From Lutjanus erythropterus (lineage: Eukaryota; Chordata; Actinopteri; Lutjaniformes; Lutjanidae), in assembly GCA_020091685.1 (NCBI GenBank), contig CM034603.1, forward strand, positions 4,543,848 to 4,607,847: DNA of 64,000 nucleotides, given 5' to 3'. The notes beneath the pieces are model-generated. The model worked only from the letters and a program-made list of their open reading frames with translations, did no database searches and was not told where the DNA came from. Shown piece by piece: positions 22,301-46,988 of the stretch (position 1 is its first letter; each line of letters starts with the position of its first letter). A program made the translations under genes and the position numbers.

Positions 22301-23878
22301 TTTGAAGAGGATGTGAGTGTGTGAGGTATATTCATTGATAATCATTGTGTTACCTACAGTTGATGTCGGTTGACACGCCCCCAGTTTGGAGAAGCAGAGA
22401 GGAGTACCAGCACAGAAGATAAGCAGTGTACTGCTGTGGACAGGGTCAACAGCAAAACATATTTTGGCCCCTTAAAAAAAAACTTTAAAAAAACAAAACA
22501 ATATCATCTTGTTATATGCTGTATTTAGAATATTTTCACCACTGTACTGTGTCATTCATCTGCCTTTGCAGATAAGAAACCTCCATAAGCCAGATATTGC
22601 TCTCTGTCACTCTGCCAGACGTCATTGGTAAAATCATTTTATCTTGCAGAAGATGGGAGTTGCTGGTCTACCACTGCCTTGATCTGTTAGTTTGTTTGTG
22701 TTATTCTGTGATATTTGTGAATCAGAACCAGCACTTTAAAACACTGATGGTCACACGAGTGAGGCAGCGATTGACCAGCAGCTCCTTTGTTCCGCAAGGA
22801 CAAATTATTGAGTTTGCCAATGAAGTCTAGCTGAGCAAGAGAGAGCAATATTTGGCTTATATAACGGCAATATCCTGTTGGAAAACGCTGAAGAGTGGGG
22901 AAAATATTCAAAATATAATGTACAATAAAAATTTAGTGTTTTTTTAAGATGGGGCTTTTTAATTTGTGTTAAATAATTAATAATATTATATAAATGCAGT
23001 ATATTTTTGCTGCTCAACCTGTATACAGCAGTACAGAGCTTCTGTGCTGGTATCTTGTGCTTCTCTAAACTGAGGGTGTATCGACCAGCATGTACTGTAG
23101 GTAATACACTGACAAGGGGTGTCACATTTTCAATATTAAATTGAAAATCACTCCAAATGAGCTTTCAGTTTCAATAATTGAATTGAAAGGCAGTCTCCTA
23201 GGGTCTGTTTTTCTTTCTTTCCAACCCCATCTTCCTGACAGTCACCACCACGTCTGAAGAAAAAACACTTGAAAGACGACACAGCAGAGCTTATTGGCCA
23301 TTATAGCAACTTTGATACTGAATAGCTTATCTTTTTACTGAAGAATTTGAAAGGATGAATGTGGTTGTCAGGACATAAAAACAATTATTTGTTGATCTTT
23401 ATAATCTAATGATGACAGAGTCATTGGTGCAAAAAAAAATAAATAAATAAAATAATCCAGTTAAACATTTCCTTAAATATGGAGATTTGGAGAAACATGA
23501 CACTCCTAACTCTGACTATAAATATGTACCTCATACAACCCCACTTCAAAGAATCCAAACTATCCCTTTAAACTCCTTGTTATTGTAAAAGGTGTACAAA
23601 ATATTTTTACAAGATGCTGAGTACTGACTTTATTAATACCAGTGTCACAGCCTACAAATAAATGTTGATTCCTGTTAATATCCTTTCAGGTTCTTCCTGC
23701 TCTGCTGGTGTACAAAGCTGGCGAGTTACTGGGTAATTTCCTGTCTGTTACCAAACACTTTAAGGAAGAGTTCTTTGCAACGGATGTGGAGTCGTTTCTC
23801 AATGAATATGGATTGTTACCTGAGAAGGAGTTCACAGCATGTGCCGATGATGACGACGAGGGAGGAGAGGTGGAATAG
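19365..23878 (+). CDS. pdc: Phosducin
   Basis: Coding exons are 19365-19413, 19685-19821, 20452-20671, 20860-20972 and 23690-23878. All have GT-AG borders and matching phases and total 708 nt, or 235 residues plus stop; human phosducin has 246. Phosducin binds the transducin beta-gamma dimer in photoreceptors and dampens light signalling. The N-terminal part has the conserved [15 protein letters not shown] (residues 17-31). [10 protein letters not shown] carries Ser64, equivalent to the known PKA site, and LRQMSTP carries Ser49, like the known CaMKII region. From about residue 70 a thioredoxin-like domain follows, with [29 protein letters not shown] and [14 protein letters not shown]. The tail is acidic ([10 protein letters not shown]). 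The start codon is the first in the exon and matches family position. It is a phosducin rather than a phosducin-like protein by length and tail. Confidence 0.96.
22282..23571. mobile_element. Foldback MITE in pdc intron 4
   Basis: The outer ends mirror each other. The left AAGGGAAGGTTTAGG...TTTGAAG matches the reverse complement of the right end (AAAGGGATAGTTTGG...TTTGAAG). An inner arm at about 22350-22445 (TTACCTACAGT, CCCAGTTTGGAGAAGC, TACCAGCACAGAAG) is inverted at about 23020-23106. This is a common percomorph foldback DNA element. It fills nearly half of pdc intron 4. Confidence 0.7.
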
Positions 23879-24231
23879 ACAGTGAAGGAAAAAGACAAGG
23901 GTATGATAGTTGAGAGAAGGGGAGGAAAGGAGGAATTGTAATGGAACGAAATGGATAAAAGGGACTGTGACACTAAAGGGGCAAAGGAAAAGAGCTGAGA
24001 AGAACTGGGAGAAAAAGTTGAGGGAAACAGTCGCACAATGTCAGTCATGACACACACACATACACACAAGAGTTAAGAAAGCATGTACATTGCATGTGCA
24101 GATAAACACGTAATAGTAAATATCTACCAGCACACACTGAATGCTGATTGTATTTAGAAACAGTTAGGTATAAACCACATGGTGTGATAACATCTGTTCT
24201 GAGATACTGCTTTGCAGTCATATAGTGCTAC

Positions 24232-24237
24232 AATAAA
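24232..24237 (+). terminator. pdc: pdc polyadenylation signal
   Basis: AATAAA lies 354 bases after the pdc stop codon and is the first canonical signal downstream on the plus strand that I noticed. Confidence 0.6.
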
Positions 24238-24259
24238 AGATAACTTAACCAAAGTGCTG

Positions 24260-25255
24260 TTTGTCTGTGTCTGTCTGTGTAACATCTTACAGCTACTACT
24301 GGACTATATAATCCCTAATGGTGTATATCTGATCCTGTGATCATAGTCATTGTCTATCAGCAGGTCAACTCAATATATTTACTTACCACATGGCAGCATG
24401 GAGCATTATATAATGATGGAAGGGAGTGTATCTACCAGGAAAACTTTTTCATGAAGTTCTGATGATTCACCATCCACCCTTTGCCAGTCTATACCACACA
24501 TAACATTTCAGGAGATTTATGAGTTGTAACCCACTGATGATTGAAGCAAGCAAACCTCATACCAGCTATTGTCAGTCAATCAAGGCAACTAATTCCTAAA
24601 TGGATTCCTTTTTGGTAACTCCACACTATTTTTATGTGTGTAACATGACCAGATCTGCCTGTCATACAACTTCACGACAGAAGTAGGTAACTTATCATTC
24701 AGTTTGTATAAGACTGGCAAGCACAGTCACTACTTTTCATATCATATGATGTGAATGTGACTAAAGCCCACTGAAAATTCTATTAGAGTGGTAAATTTCT
24801 ACCCATTCACATGACTAAATTCTGTAAGAAAGAATAAAGAGAATATGGTCATTAGATGTGCCATTGTTGTTTCTAAGCAAAACTAAGACATTGATTTTAG
24901 TCCTTTGTAAGAGATGAGTCCAGATAATGTTAACAGTTGCAGTAGCAATGGTTATAGCCAAAGATTAAAAGGCTTAAAGGGTCCAATCTGGCCCACTTTG
25001 TAAAATGTAAAAAATTGATTATTGATTAATTAGAGATCAGAATGGAAATGTGTGGAAAAATTAAAAGATTTTTGACAGGTTGTTTGAATCGCAAATATTT
25101 TGTGCATCTGTATACTGTAATACACTGGGTTTGATGAATGAGGAAAGAGACGTTGAAATTGCACTTTTTAAAGACATCTCAGGCTGTTCATCTGCTTTGT
25201 AAATGGTTCATGTCAATGCTTTTCAGAATGTAATTTTACTTCTTTAAACTGAAAA
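24260..25255. other. Intergenic spacer between pdc and kifap3
   Basis: AT-rich sequence. I see no coding exon, RNA gene or clear mobile element. Confidence 0.4.
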
Positions 25256-25256
25256 C

Positions 25257-25484
25257 ATTCCCGACACAGTAGGTGGCGGTAGGCAACTTCCAAGTTGGTT
25301 TGCGATCTGCCAAAAAACACGAAGAAGAAGGAAGACTTCCATGTTTGTAGTTCAGTCCCGCTGTTTTGATAGTGGTGCTAGCGATTAGCTCACGGATTTC
25401 TCTGGTCGTGATTTGGAAGATTCGCTAAATGTGATAAAGCTTTCAATTTACATTAAAATCCGAATAAAAAATAATTTGAGAAAG
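25257..25484 (+). promoter_or_regulatory. kifap3: kifap3 promoter/5' leader with a teleost promoter-associated repeat
   Basis: The stretch at 25265-25345 contains AGTAGGTGGCGGTAGGCA and an inverted partner reading GCGATCTGCC, then ACACGAAGAAGAAGGA. This is a short repeat seen often near fish gene starts. The kifap3 ATG follows at 25485. Transcription start and core promoter elements were not identified. Confidence 0.45.
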
Positions 25485-38730
<13,246 letters not shown>

Positions 38731-38961
38731 ACACACACGCCTGGTTTGTTGAAACACTTCAGGACGTCCCATTATCTTAGGTCCAGTCCCCATCCACGTC
38801 CTGCATGTCCACTGATCTTTAGATTGAACTTTCACTCCTAGCATCCCTCTTGTCATAACTGAAGGCATCACACTGGTATAGTTACTAAGACAATAATCAT
38901 CAAGGCTGAAATGCTGGTAAGGACCGACACACTACCACTGCAGATTTTCAACTAGTTATTA

Positions 38962-38967
38962 AATAAA
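38962..38967 (+). terminator. kifap3: kifap3 polyadenylation signal candidate
   Basis: AATAAA lies 231 bases after the kifap3 stop. A second AATAAA near 41858 could serve a much longer 3' UTR. Confidence 0.45.
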
Positions 38968-38989
38968 CTGCAGTTCCATGCAGTCACCC

Positions 38990-41055
38990 TTCATTTCATT
39001 CATTCAACATTATGTCAAACAAATAAATAGTAAAGTCTTCCTTCCCCTCTGGATTTTTATGGTGAGCTCCCAGTGGGTCAGCCAGTAACTTAAAGAATGT
39101 GAGCAGACTTACGTTGATAAGTTTTTGCATGTTTTTCCAATGTAATAATGAATATTTGTTGCCTCTTCAAATTCACTGAAAAAACATTTCATCAAATGTG
39201 TTCTTACATTCCATCGTTGAACAGTTTGAGATCCAATAGTTTGACTCATCTGACACTCTGTCGACACACTCACACTGTTCATTAACATACACTACGATGT
39301 ACGTATCTTTTGTTTTTTGTCTATGTCACTGTAAAATGGGAACATTGTTGTTGGTGGTGCTTATTAACTGAGGGCTCTTTCACAATGCCAGGTCAGTCTG
39401 AACTCTGGTGGAAGACAGCTGAGCCTCATTAACCGTGTTTACATGTAGTTGTCAAGCAAAATTGAAGTCAACTTTTGAAATGTCGCAAAATAGAAAGTGC
39501 ATCTACAGGTTTGAAACCAATAAACTAGGCGGTTATATAGGCTACATTAATAAACACAGCAGAGGAAGTCACTAACAAACCTCAATGAAGAAGAACCAAA
39601 ACCACTCGCCTTGGTCTAATGAGACTGAAATGGAGGAAGGTCTTTTTTGTTTCAGTTGGGCCGTCAAAGCCAACAGCAGACACAGCTTCTTCTTCTTCTT
39701 CTTCTCTTGAGCGGGAACGTTTGATCATCTGCGTTAAATGTTGCCATCAGAAATAATTCAGAAAAAGTTTTTCCATCTCCGGTCAAGCTCATTAACTCTT
39801 TTTGAAAAACACAAAAACCACTTCGAGCGAGCGTAAAAGCTTGTCTGTAAAAGAATTTTTCCGTTTCCATCATCTTTTTCTGATGTGATACTTAAAAATG
39901 CGCAAAAAAATTGTTGATGGAAACATGGTTATTGATGTATAGGCACAACTGAGCACCGTGAGGGGAGCAGAAAAGAAGTGCTTGATTTTCACCTCCTTTA
40001 CAGCCCTCACAGGTGGTCATGCTCCCCTCGGTCGTGGTTACGTGTCTCTGCCATTATTCTCCCTTTTTCCCCGTGCATGTCAAAAGAGGCACGAACCCTG
40101 TTCCCAGGCAACAGTGGTCAACAGCTGCTCTTTGATGAGGAAAGCATTACCACAGATTGGAAAAACAGCAGACAACTGTGAAAGCAGAGCAGCAGGCTTG
40201 GGACCAAAGGGGAAAATCAAATTCAAGTTCAGGTTTAAAAAAAAAAAAAAAAAAGCATAAGAAATGTTGGCTGGAAGTTGAAGTTTAACATGCAGCAGTC
40301 CTGTGCAGACGTGGTTCTGGTCATTTTTGTATGTTGCTCATGTCAAACCGTAGCAGTATTTTATTTCATCAGTGATGAGAAAAGCAGAAGCTCTGTCTCT
40401 GTAGAAGAAGTGGGCCCTCGCTCTCCAGCTGGATCTACACTATGTCACTACATGATGAAATGAATGTCATTTACCTGCTACCATTAACCACTGATGCTGC
40501 ATCCGTCCCCTTAAACGTGGGATGAGCTAAAGTGGGGCATCTGCTAACCACGTCAGCTTTAACTGCAGGAAAGTCCTCTGAGTCACTGCAGGACATGCAG
40601 CAGCTCGGAGCAGGGCCAGGACACAGAGCTGGGGTCTCTAATTTTCTGGTCACGGAGTGTAAATATACTTTGTATTGTTCATCATCTGTATAGGAGGGGA
40701 TCAGGGAAACCAACTTCCTTCCATGAACTGGCTTTAAGTCTATTCAAGAGGAAGACGGGAACCTCTGTCTTTCCATTCTTGCTGAATTATAAAAAATATC
40801 CATAATCCTCTGTAACGTCTGGTTCTTATGACTGTTTAAATAGCGAGAAAGCACTACAAGGAAAACATAGAATTTCTTCATACTGCATACTAATAGTATA
40901 CAAGTTTAGCAGCAGTGACATGAAGAGACTTGGGGGTGAATGTTTTTGTTGTGTCAACTTAGAATTTCATTCTCAGCAGTTTCCTGCGGAAGTCACTGTT
41001 TGACGGTGTCATTGTTGACTGTTTTCTCAGAGCGTTACTGCAACAACATCAGTAC
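38990..41055. other. Intergenic DNA between convergent kifap3 and niban1
   Basis: No gene is visible. A diffuse repeat lies at about 39430-39935 (AGAATTTTTCCGTTTCCATC, TTGATGGAAACATGG) with related wording near 50800-51190. A run of about 18 A lies near 40237-40254. Confidence 0.35.
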
Positions 41056-41362
41056 TAGGGCTGCAACTAAAGGTTAATTTAATCATCGATTAATCTGTTG
41101 ATAATCTGTTTAACTGATCAGTGGTTTGGACCGTAAAATGACAGAAAATGGTGAAAAATGCTGATCACTGTTGCCCAAGACGACGCCCTCAAATGTCCAA
41201 AACACAAAAATATTAAGTTTACTCTTGTAAGAGGATCAGAGAAACCAGAAAATATTCATTTCAATTTGGACATTTTAATTAAAAAAACAATTCATCAGTT
41301 ATCAAAGTAGTTGGCAATTAATTAAATGATCCATTAATAATCAATTAATCATTGCAGCTCTA
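41056..41362. mobile_element. 307-bp hAT-like MITE with target duplication
   Basis: Ends TAGGGCTGCAACTAA and ATTGCAGCTCTA. Flanks ATCAGTAC (41048-41055) and ATTAGTAC (41363-41370) match at 7 of 8 bases. The body contains GAAAATGGTGAAAAATG and CCCTCAAATGTCC, a very common teleost family. Confidence 0.8.
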
Positions 41363-41370
41363 ATTAGTAC

Positions 41371-42526
41371 ATTAACTGACAAAAAGAAAAAATTAAAAAG
41401 TGCATCGAGGACTGTGACTAGATTCCAGATTCTCATCACATCAAATACCAGAACAGGCTCAGTTAAGAGAAGTGATATTCCTGTGAGCGCGGCACTTACC
41501 GCTAAATAACAATGAATGTATAAATGTGAATCAGAGAAAAATAAATACATTAAATATATTGTGCCATTGACTAAACAACATGAAAAGGAGGGTCACTCAT
41601 ACTGTATTTGCAGGACACTGACAGTTAGCTTCATACTGTGTTACCTATAGGCATATTTGCACATATAGTTCAATTTTGTTGCATGTTATGTTTTGTTTTT
41701 TTTTATTGTAAGTTATTGTTACTCTCTGTACTGTATATCATTGTGTTTTTTATAATTGATTTTATTGCTACTTAACAAGACACTGTAAACAGAAGCAAGT
41801 ACTGAACTATAGATTGGCTCCATCTCTTTTTGTCTGTCTTTCATCCTCAGGTTCTTTAATAAAAAAGAAAAAAATCCCACATTTTGTACATGATGTGACT
41901 GTTTTCTGTTTTCTGGTACAAATGTAGTTTTGTTTACAGCCATTGTTTCAAACCTGAACATATATGTCCCTTTTGTGCTGCTTTCAGGGGCTGTACATTT
42001 ATTTTCCTTTGTTTTGTTTTAATGACAGTATTTTAGTACATTTATGAAATAAGACCTATTTCTGTCATTTTCTCCTGGTGTTTTCACATAACACAGCCAT
42101 TAAATGTCTCACTTTAAGAAATATATAAAAAATACAAACTAAAAGACAAGATAATTCAGTTGCGTCAACTATCAATATATTCCAGGAAGCAGACAAGGTA
42201 CAAAGTGATCATTTCTACATTGAGACCCTATTACAAAACTCTCCTGAGATTTGTACACACTGTCTCATTGTTTGTTGTACAAACTAATTATGTGGTTAAG
42301 ATCTATGATCATGGTTTTGGTTAAAATAATTCACTTTCACAAGATCTTTCATGGGTCTGTAAAAAAAAAAAAAAAGACAAATTATATGAGACGGATTAAG
42401 ATGCAATTTTCAATCAATTACAAAGTAAAGCATAAAATCTGTCAAGATACTCACATTGCCCCTAAAACATTTGCAAAATAGATTTTTTATAACATTTTCC
42501 CACCTGTGTTGTCTACACCATACTAC

Positions 42527-42578
<52 letters not shown>

Positions 42579-43316
42579 ATCACCACAGTTATAATTGATC
42601 AGTGGAATAGAGTAAAATCATGGGACAAACTCTGCAGCTCTACAGGACTACTGAGATTCTCTTTTAGCTCTCTGTTTTAGTGTTGTACCCCACAGCTTTA
42701 CTGTCTCGTTTCACCCTCAGTGCCCTCATCAGTGTTGTTTTAATCACCAGCAGGCAGCTGTTTTCAGGAATCATTTGTAATAAACCCGCTGCACACTACC
42801 TGCTGAGCACCAACCAGCAGCCAGACAACACAAGTAAACACAGTGGAGTATTTAGCAGCTGAAGAGCTGGATGCTAAACAAAATCAGGTGGGAGATCAAA
42901 ACAGACTTTGTCTGGTGACTAGAAATACAATTACAATTGAATTCTAAAGTTGCTCTCTGACTGTTGGATCTTCAAACACATGTAGACAACTGTTTGGTAA
43001 TACATGAGCCATATCAACAAACCAACAACTTTATAATGTGATAATCGGTCAGTGTTGACCAAATGGACAAAAAATAAATCAGTGTAGTTTCCTTTAAAAA
43101 TATCTTTATTGGATCATTTTATTCATTTCAGCATATCAGAAAAAAAAACAGCAAATCTTAACAGCAGAAGTAAAAAGAAGTAGCTTTTAAAACTGAAACT
43201 TGAGAATGTAAAAACTAAACTTTTGTCTTCTAGTAATAATGGATGAGTTATCCCTCTTCTTCCACTTCTATTCTCTGTACCTTTTTATTAAGAAACTGTT
43301 GTAGGTAAGTAGGTAT
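41371..43316. other. Intergenic DNA 3' of kifap3 and niban1
   Basis: AT-rich sequence with an A run near 42361-42374 and a TG repeat at 42529-42568. I see no coding exon. Confidence 0.35.
42529..42568. repeat. TA/TG microsatellite
   Basis: An ATATAT stretch passing into about fourteen TG units. Confidence 0.85.
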
Positions 43317-43878
43317 TACAACCCCATTTCCAAAAAAGCTGAGACACTGTGCATAATATAAATCTGAGGACATGACATCCATGATTTTCAAAAACAATTC
43401 ATTCCATCAATGTTTCTGGATGATACTGATATATGTCTTTTGCTTTGCGCAGTAGATTCTTAACTTACATTTGCAGATGCAGCGACAAGCTGTGTTTACT
43501 GACAACGGTTTTCCAAAGTGTTCCCAAGCACATGTAGTAATAACCTTTATATAATCATGTTGGTTAATGCCACCTGAGGCATTAATCATCCTGAGCATTC
43601 AATGCATGTTTTCAGCCTTGCATCTTACATGCAGAGATTTCTCCAGATTCTATAAATCTTTTGGATGATATTATGGATTGTAGATGGTGAAATCCATAAC
43701 TTTCTTGCAGTTTTGTATTGATAAAGATAATCTGTTTGCTGCAAAACTATTCGCTTGTACAGTTTTTGCCACAGTGAAGGACCTCGCACCATCCTTGCTT
43801 GTGAACGACTGAGCCTGTTGAGGATACAGTTTATTATTTTTTGCACAGGGTCCCAACTTTTTAGGAACTGGTGTTGCA
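43317..43878. mobile_element. Tc1/mariner-type MITE abutting the niban1 3' end
   Basis: The left end TACAACCCCATTTCC...AAAAAGCTGAGACACTGTGC is inverted at the right end, whose complement reads TGCAACACCAGTTCC...AAAAAGTTGGGACCCTGTGC. It is about 560 bp with no intact transposase. It ends 48 bases from the niban1 stop codon, so it lies in or next to the niban1 3' UTR. Confidence 0.8.
43830..43835 (-). terminator. niban1: Candidate niban1 polyadenylation signal inside a MITE
   Basis: Read on the minus strand this is AATAAA, about 92 bases after the niban1 stop, and it lies inside the mariner-type MITE. No other canonical signal lies closer to the stop. Confidence 0.4.
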
Positions 43879-43926
43879 GAAAAACAGATCTGCCTGAGAG
43901 ATCTAACATTCAGCTTCTTGTGTATG

Positions 43927-46915
43927 TCAGGGTGTGTGGCTGCTGTTGGGACAGGGGTTGATTACTGTCTCTACCTCAGTGATCTCAATCACAAGTTCTC
44001 TGATGATAGCCACACTGTCCAATGGCAGCTCAGCAGTGCTCTCTGGCTGCAGTTCCATTGGCTGAGGGCTTTGGGGAGCCTCATCTATTTCTTGCTTTCC
44101 ATCTTTTTCTGCATGGTCTCCTCTCTCCTCTGATTCCACCTTATCTTCTTTTCTCTTCTCAGTCTCAAGCTCACTACCTTTCCCCTCATCATCTACCTTC
44201 TCCTCACTCTGTCTCTGCTCGGTGGTTAGAACAGTGGCGCTCTCTGCTGGACACTCGGAGGATTGACTGCCTTCACTGACAACTCTCTCCCCTTCTGTCT
44301 CCTCTTCTTTTCCTTCTCCTTTCTCTGTCTCCTCTTTCCCCTCTTTGACTTCCTCATGTACCTCTTTCTCCTGTGCTGCCTCTGTTTGTTTCTCTTTTTT
44401 GACCCTCTCCACTTCCCAGTTGTCCTTCATTTCTCCTGTCAAGTACACAGCTCTGTCAGTGGGCTGCTGTGTCATTGTTTGCATTACAGAAGTTGCTGCT
44501 GAGTTGCAACCAATGGCCTCACTTAGTGACCCGAGGCTGATTTTCATTGGACTGTCTGCACAAGGTAATTGTGATGATGAGGGGCAGGGATGCTGGACAG
44601 GAGTTCCGTCTTCTGTTACTTGATCTGAGGTTGAGAGGTCAGGTGGAGCAGAGTTTTCAGGAATTGTAGATTGGCCGCTTTGAGCTGGAACATCTGTGGA
44701 CTGCAGTGAGGACAGAGCGGATGCTGAAAGGTCAGGAGAGTCTGGGATGGGATTAGAGGAGTCTGGGTTAGCCGGTGCATCAGGTGGACCAGCTGTAGGT
44801 GATGTTGCATCACTTTTAAGCTGGACGACTTCTTGGGCTTCCTCGAAGCAAGAAACCTCCTCGGTTGATGGTTCGTCAAACTGTTGTGTCACGATGATCA
44901 CAGGAGACAGAAGCACTGTTCTCTGATCAGAGCTTTGAGTGGTACTGGAGTCCAATTTGGCATCAGCAGTAAGTTCTGGGTCACTTTGAAGGCAGATGTC
45001 AGTGGTGACTGTCTCACCTCCCTCCTCCACTGCAGGAGAAGTTTCTTCAGTGGTTGCTGCTGAGTCTCGAGCTTCTTCACCAGGTGTTGCCAAGGAGGAG
45101 CCTTGAGCTTCTTCACTGGGTGCTGCTGAGGAGTCTGGAGCTTCTTCACTTGATCCTGCCGAGGATGAGTTTTGAGCTTCTTCACTTGGTGCTGCTGTGG
45201 AGGACACTTGAGCAACTTCACTGGGTGCTGCTGAGGAAGAGTCTCGAGCTTCTTCACCAGATGCTGCTGAGGAGGACACTTGAGCGTCTTCACCAGGGGC
45301 TGTTGAGGAGGAGTCTGGAGCTTCTTCGGCGGGTGCTGCTGAGGAAGAGTCTTGAGCTTCTTCACCAGATGCTGCTGAGGAGGACACTTGAGCTTCTTCA
45401 CCAGGTGCTGCTGAGGAGGAGCGTCGAGCGTGAATGGCTGGGCTGCCTGGCACAGAGCGAGGGGGTGTATGTCCCAGGAGACTGTACTGACTGATGGCCA
45501 GATCAGAAGTGTCCAATAAGAGATTGTTGCTCTTCTTACTGGCAGCATCTTGGAGTGCTGAGGAGAGAGCAAGGGCCAAAGTTAAAACCAGACAGGTATG
45601 TTCTATTTTATGTTGATTCATTTTTTCTGAGTAACAAGACAGGGAGCAACACAAAGGACACAAAGGTCACATACTTTGAGGGAGAGTTTTTGTAATCCCA
45701 ACAGGTATGTATATGTAAAAATACAAAAGGCTTTAAGTACAGCCTAACATGATACAAAGTCTGCATCAATCTTCACAGGGCAGAGACCGTATTTGTGTTT
45801 CACTGACCGAGTCCTTCAGAGACCAGGCAAGGTTAGGGTGGGAATATCAGGGTAAACAAATCAGAGGCAGAGTAGGGCGGGTCATGCCAAGAAAATATCA
45901 TACTGCAACAAGTAATGTTACCTAGTTAGCAACACGCTAATCACCAACCAGCACAAAACATAATTCAAATGTTTATTTTCTCTGCTGTCAAAACAGTTTC
46001 TCTCTTCTTTGCACAGAAAAATATCTAAAATATCTAACATTGAGGCCTTGTGGGGGAGTCACAGAAGTTACACTCAAATGTAGGAAAAGCATAGCAATAA
46101 ATTTTCACATACAGCATCGTCATGCATTTTTTACCAACTGGTGAGGCAATAACAACAGGTCTGATGGGTCACATCCATAGACTTATAATAAAACTATACA
46201 GGGCATTGTTATTCAGCCCTGCCACCAATTTTTCCCAGTGGCCACTCACAGTATTGCAGCAAAAAATTTCCCCTCCGGCCCAAAAAACATATACCCCTAC
46301 ATACCACCATTATAAAATAAATGTCTACAAAACAGTTGACAGGACGCCTCAAACTGTAAACAAGTTATGTGCAACTTGTTCAATTTTGGTAGACCAAACT
46401 GAAACTGGTCATGTGAGCTCAGAGTACAGCATCTCTCAAAACACTTCAGTTGCTTTGACAATCGAGCTGATTGTTAGTTAATTAGTTATAAAAAATCTTA
46501 TCCTAACTTGTTTTTTCCTGAGTCTCACATGGACTAGAATTTCACTCAAATAAACAGTTCCTCCGACTTTGATCAGAGAATTTGGTCAGAGAGATGATAT
46601 CAGACCTAAATGACTTGTGTCTGGAGAGACAGGTTGTTTTTAGGATTTACATTCACACAATGTAACTCCTTGAACTGTGTGTGTATGAACATGTATTACA
46701 CATGTTGTAGGGACAGTAATCTGTTATCTGTTTACACAGTCACATTGTGGGGACTCACTTCCTTCTGGGCACAAAATACAAGTTCCCCTAACATCAATAA
46801 TGCAATTCTATGGTGACGTGGTTTAACGTTAGTGAGGGTTGGGGTTAGGAAAGAAGTGGTTACAGTCATGGTCTCTAGGAAATGAATGTAAGTCAGTGTA
46901 ATGTCCTCTGAAGTG

Positions 46916-46988
<73 letters not shown>

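Noticed and set aside
41858-41863. AATAAA as the main kifap3 poly(A) site
   Set aside because: It is possible as a distal site, but it is 3.1 kb past the stop with a MITE between. The site at 38962 is simpler.
43407-43909. Minus-strand frames in the mariner-type MITE
   Set aside because: They have no intact transposase motif; the element is a decayed non-autonomous copy.
45054-45494. 146-residue Leu-rich plus-strand frame
   Set aside because: It is the antisense shadow of the 36-bp coding minisatellite of niban1; its apparent leucine repeats come from the repeat unit.
44898-45572. 224-residue minus-strand frame rich in Pro, Gln and Lys
   Set aside because: It is a shifted reading of the same niban1 repeat. 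The splice acceptor at 45557 and phase from exon 47102-46991 select the Ser/Ala/Glu frame.
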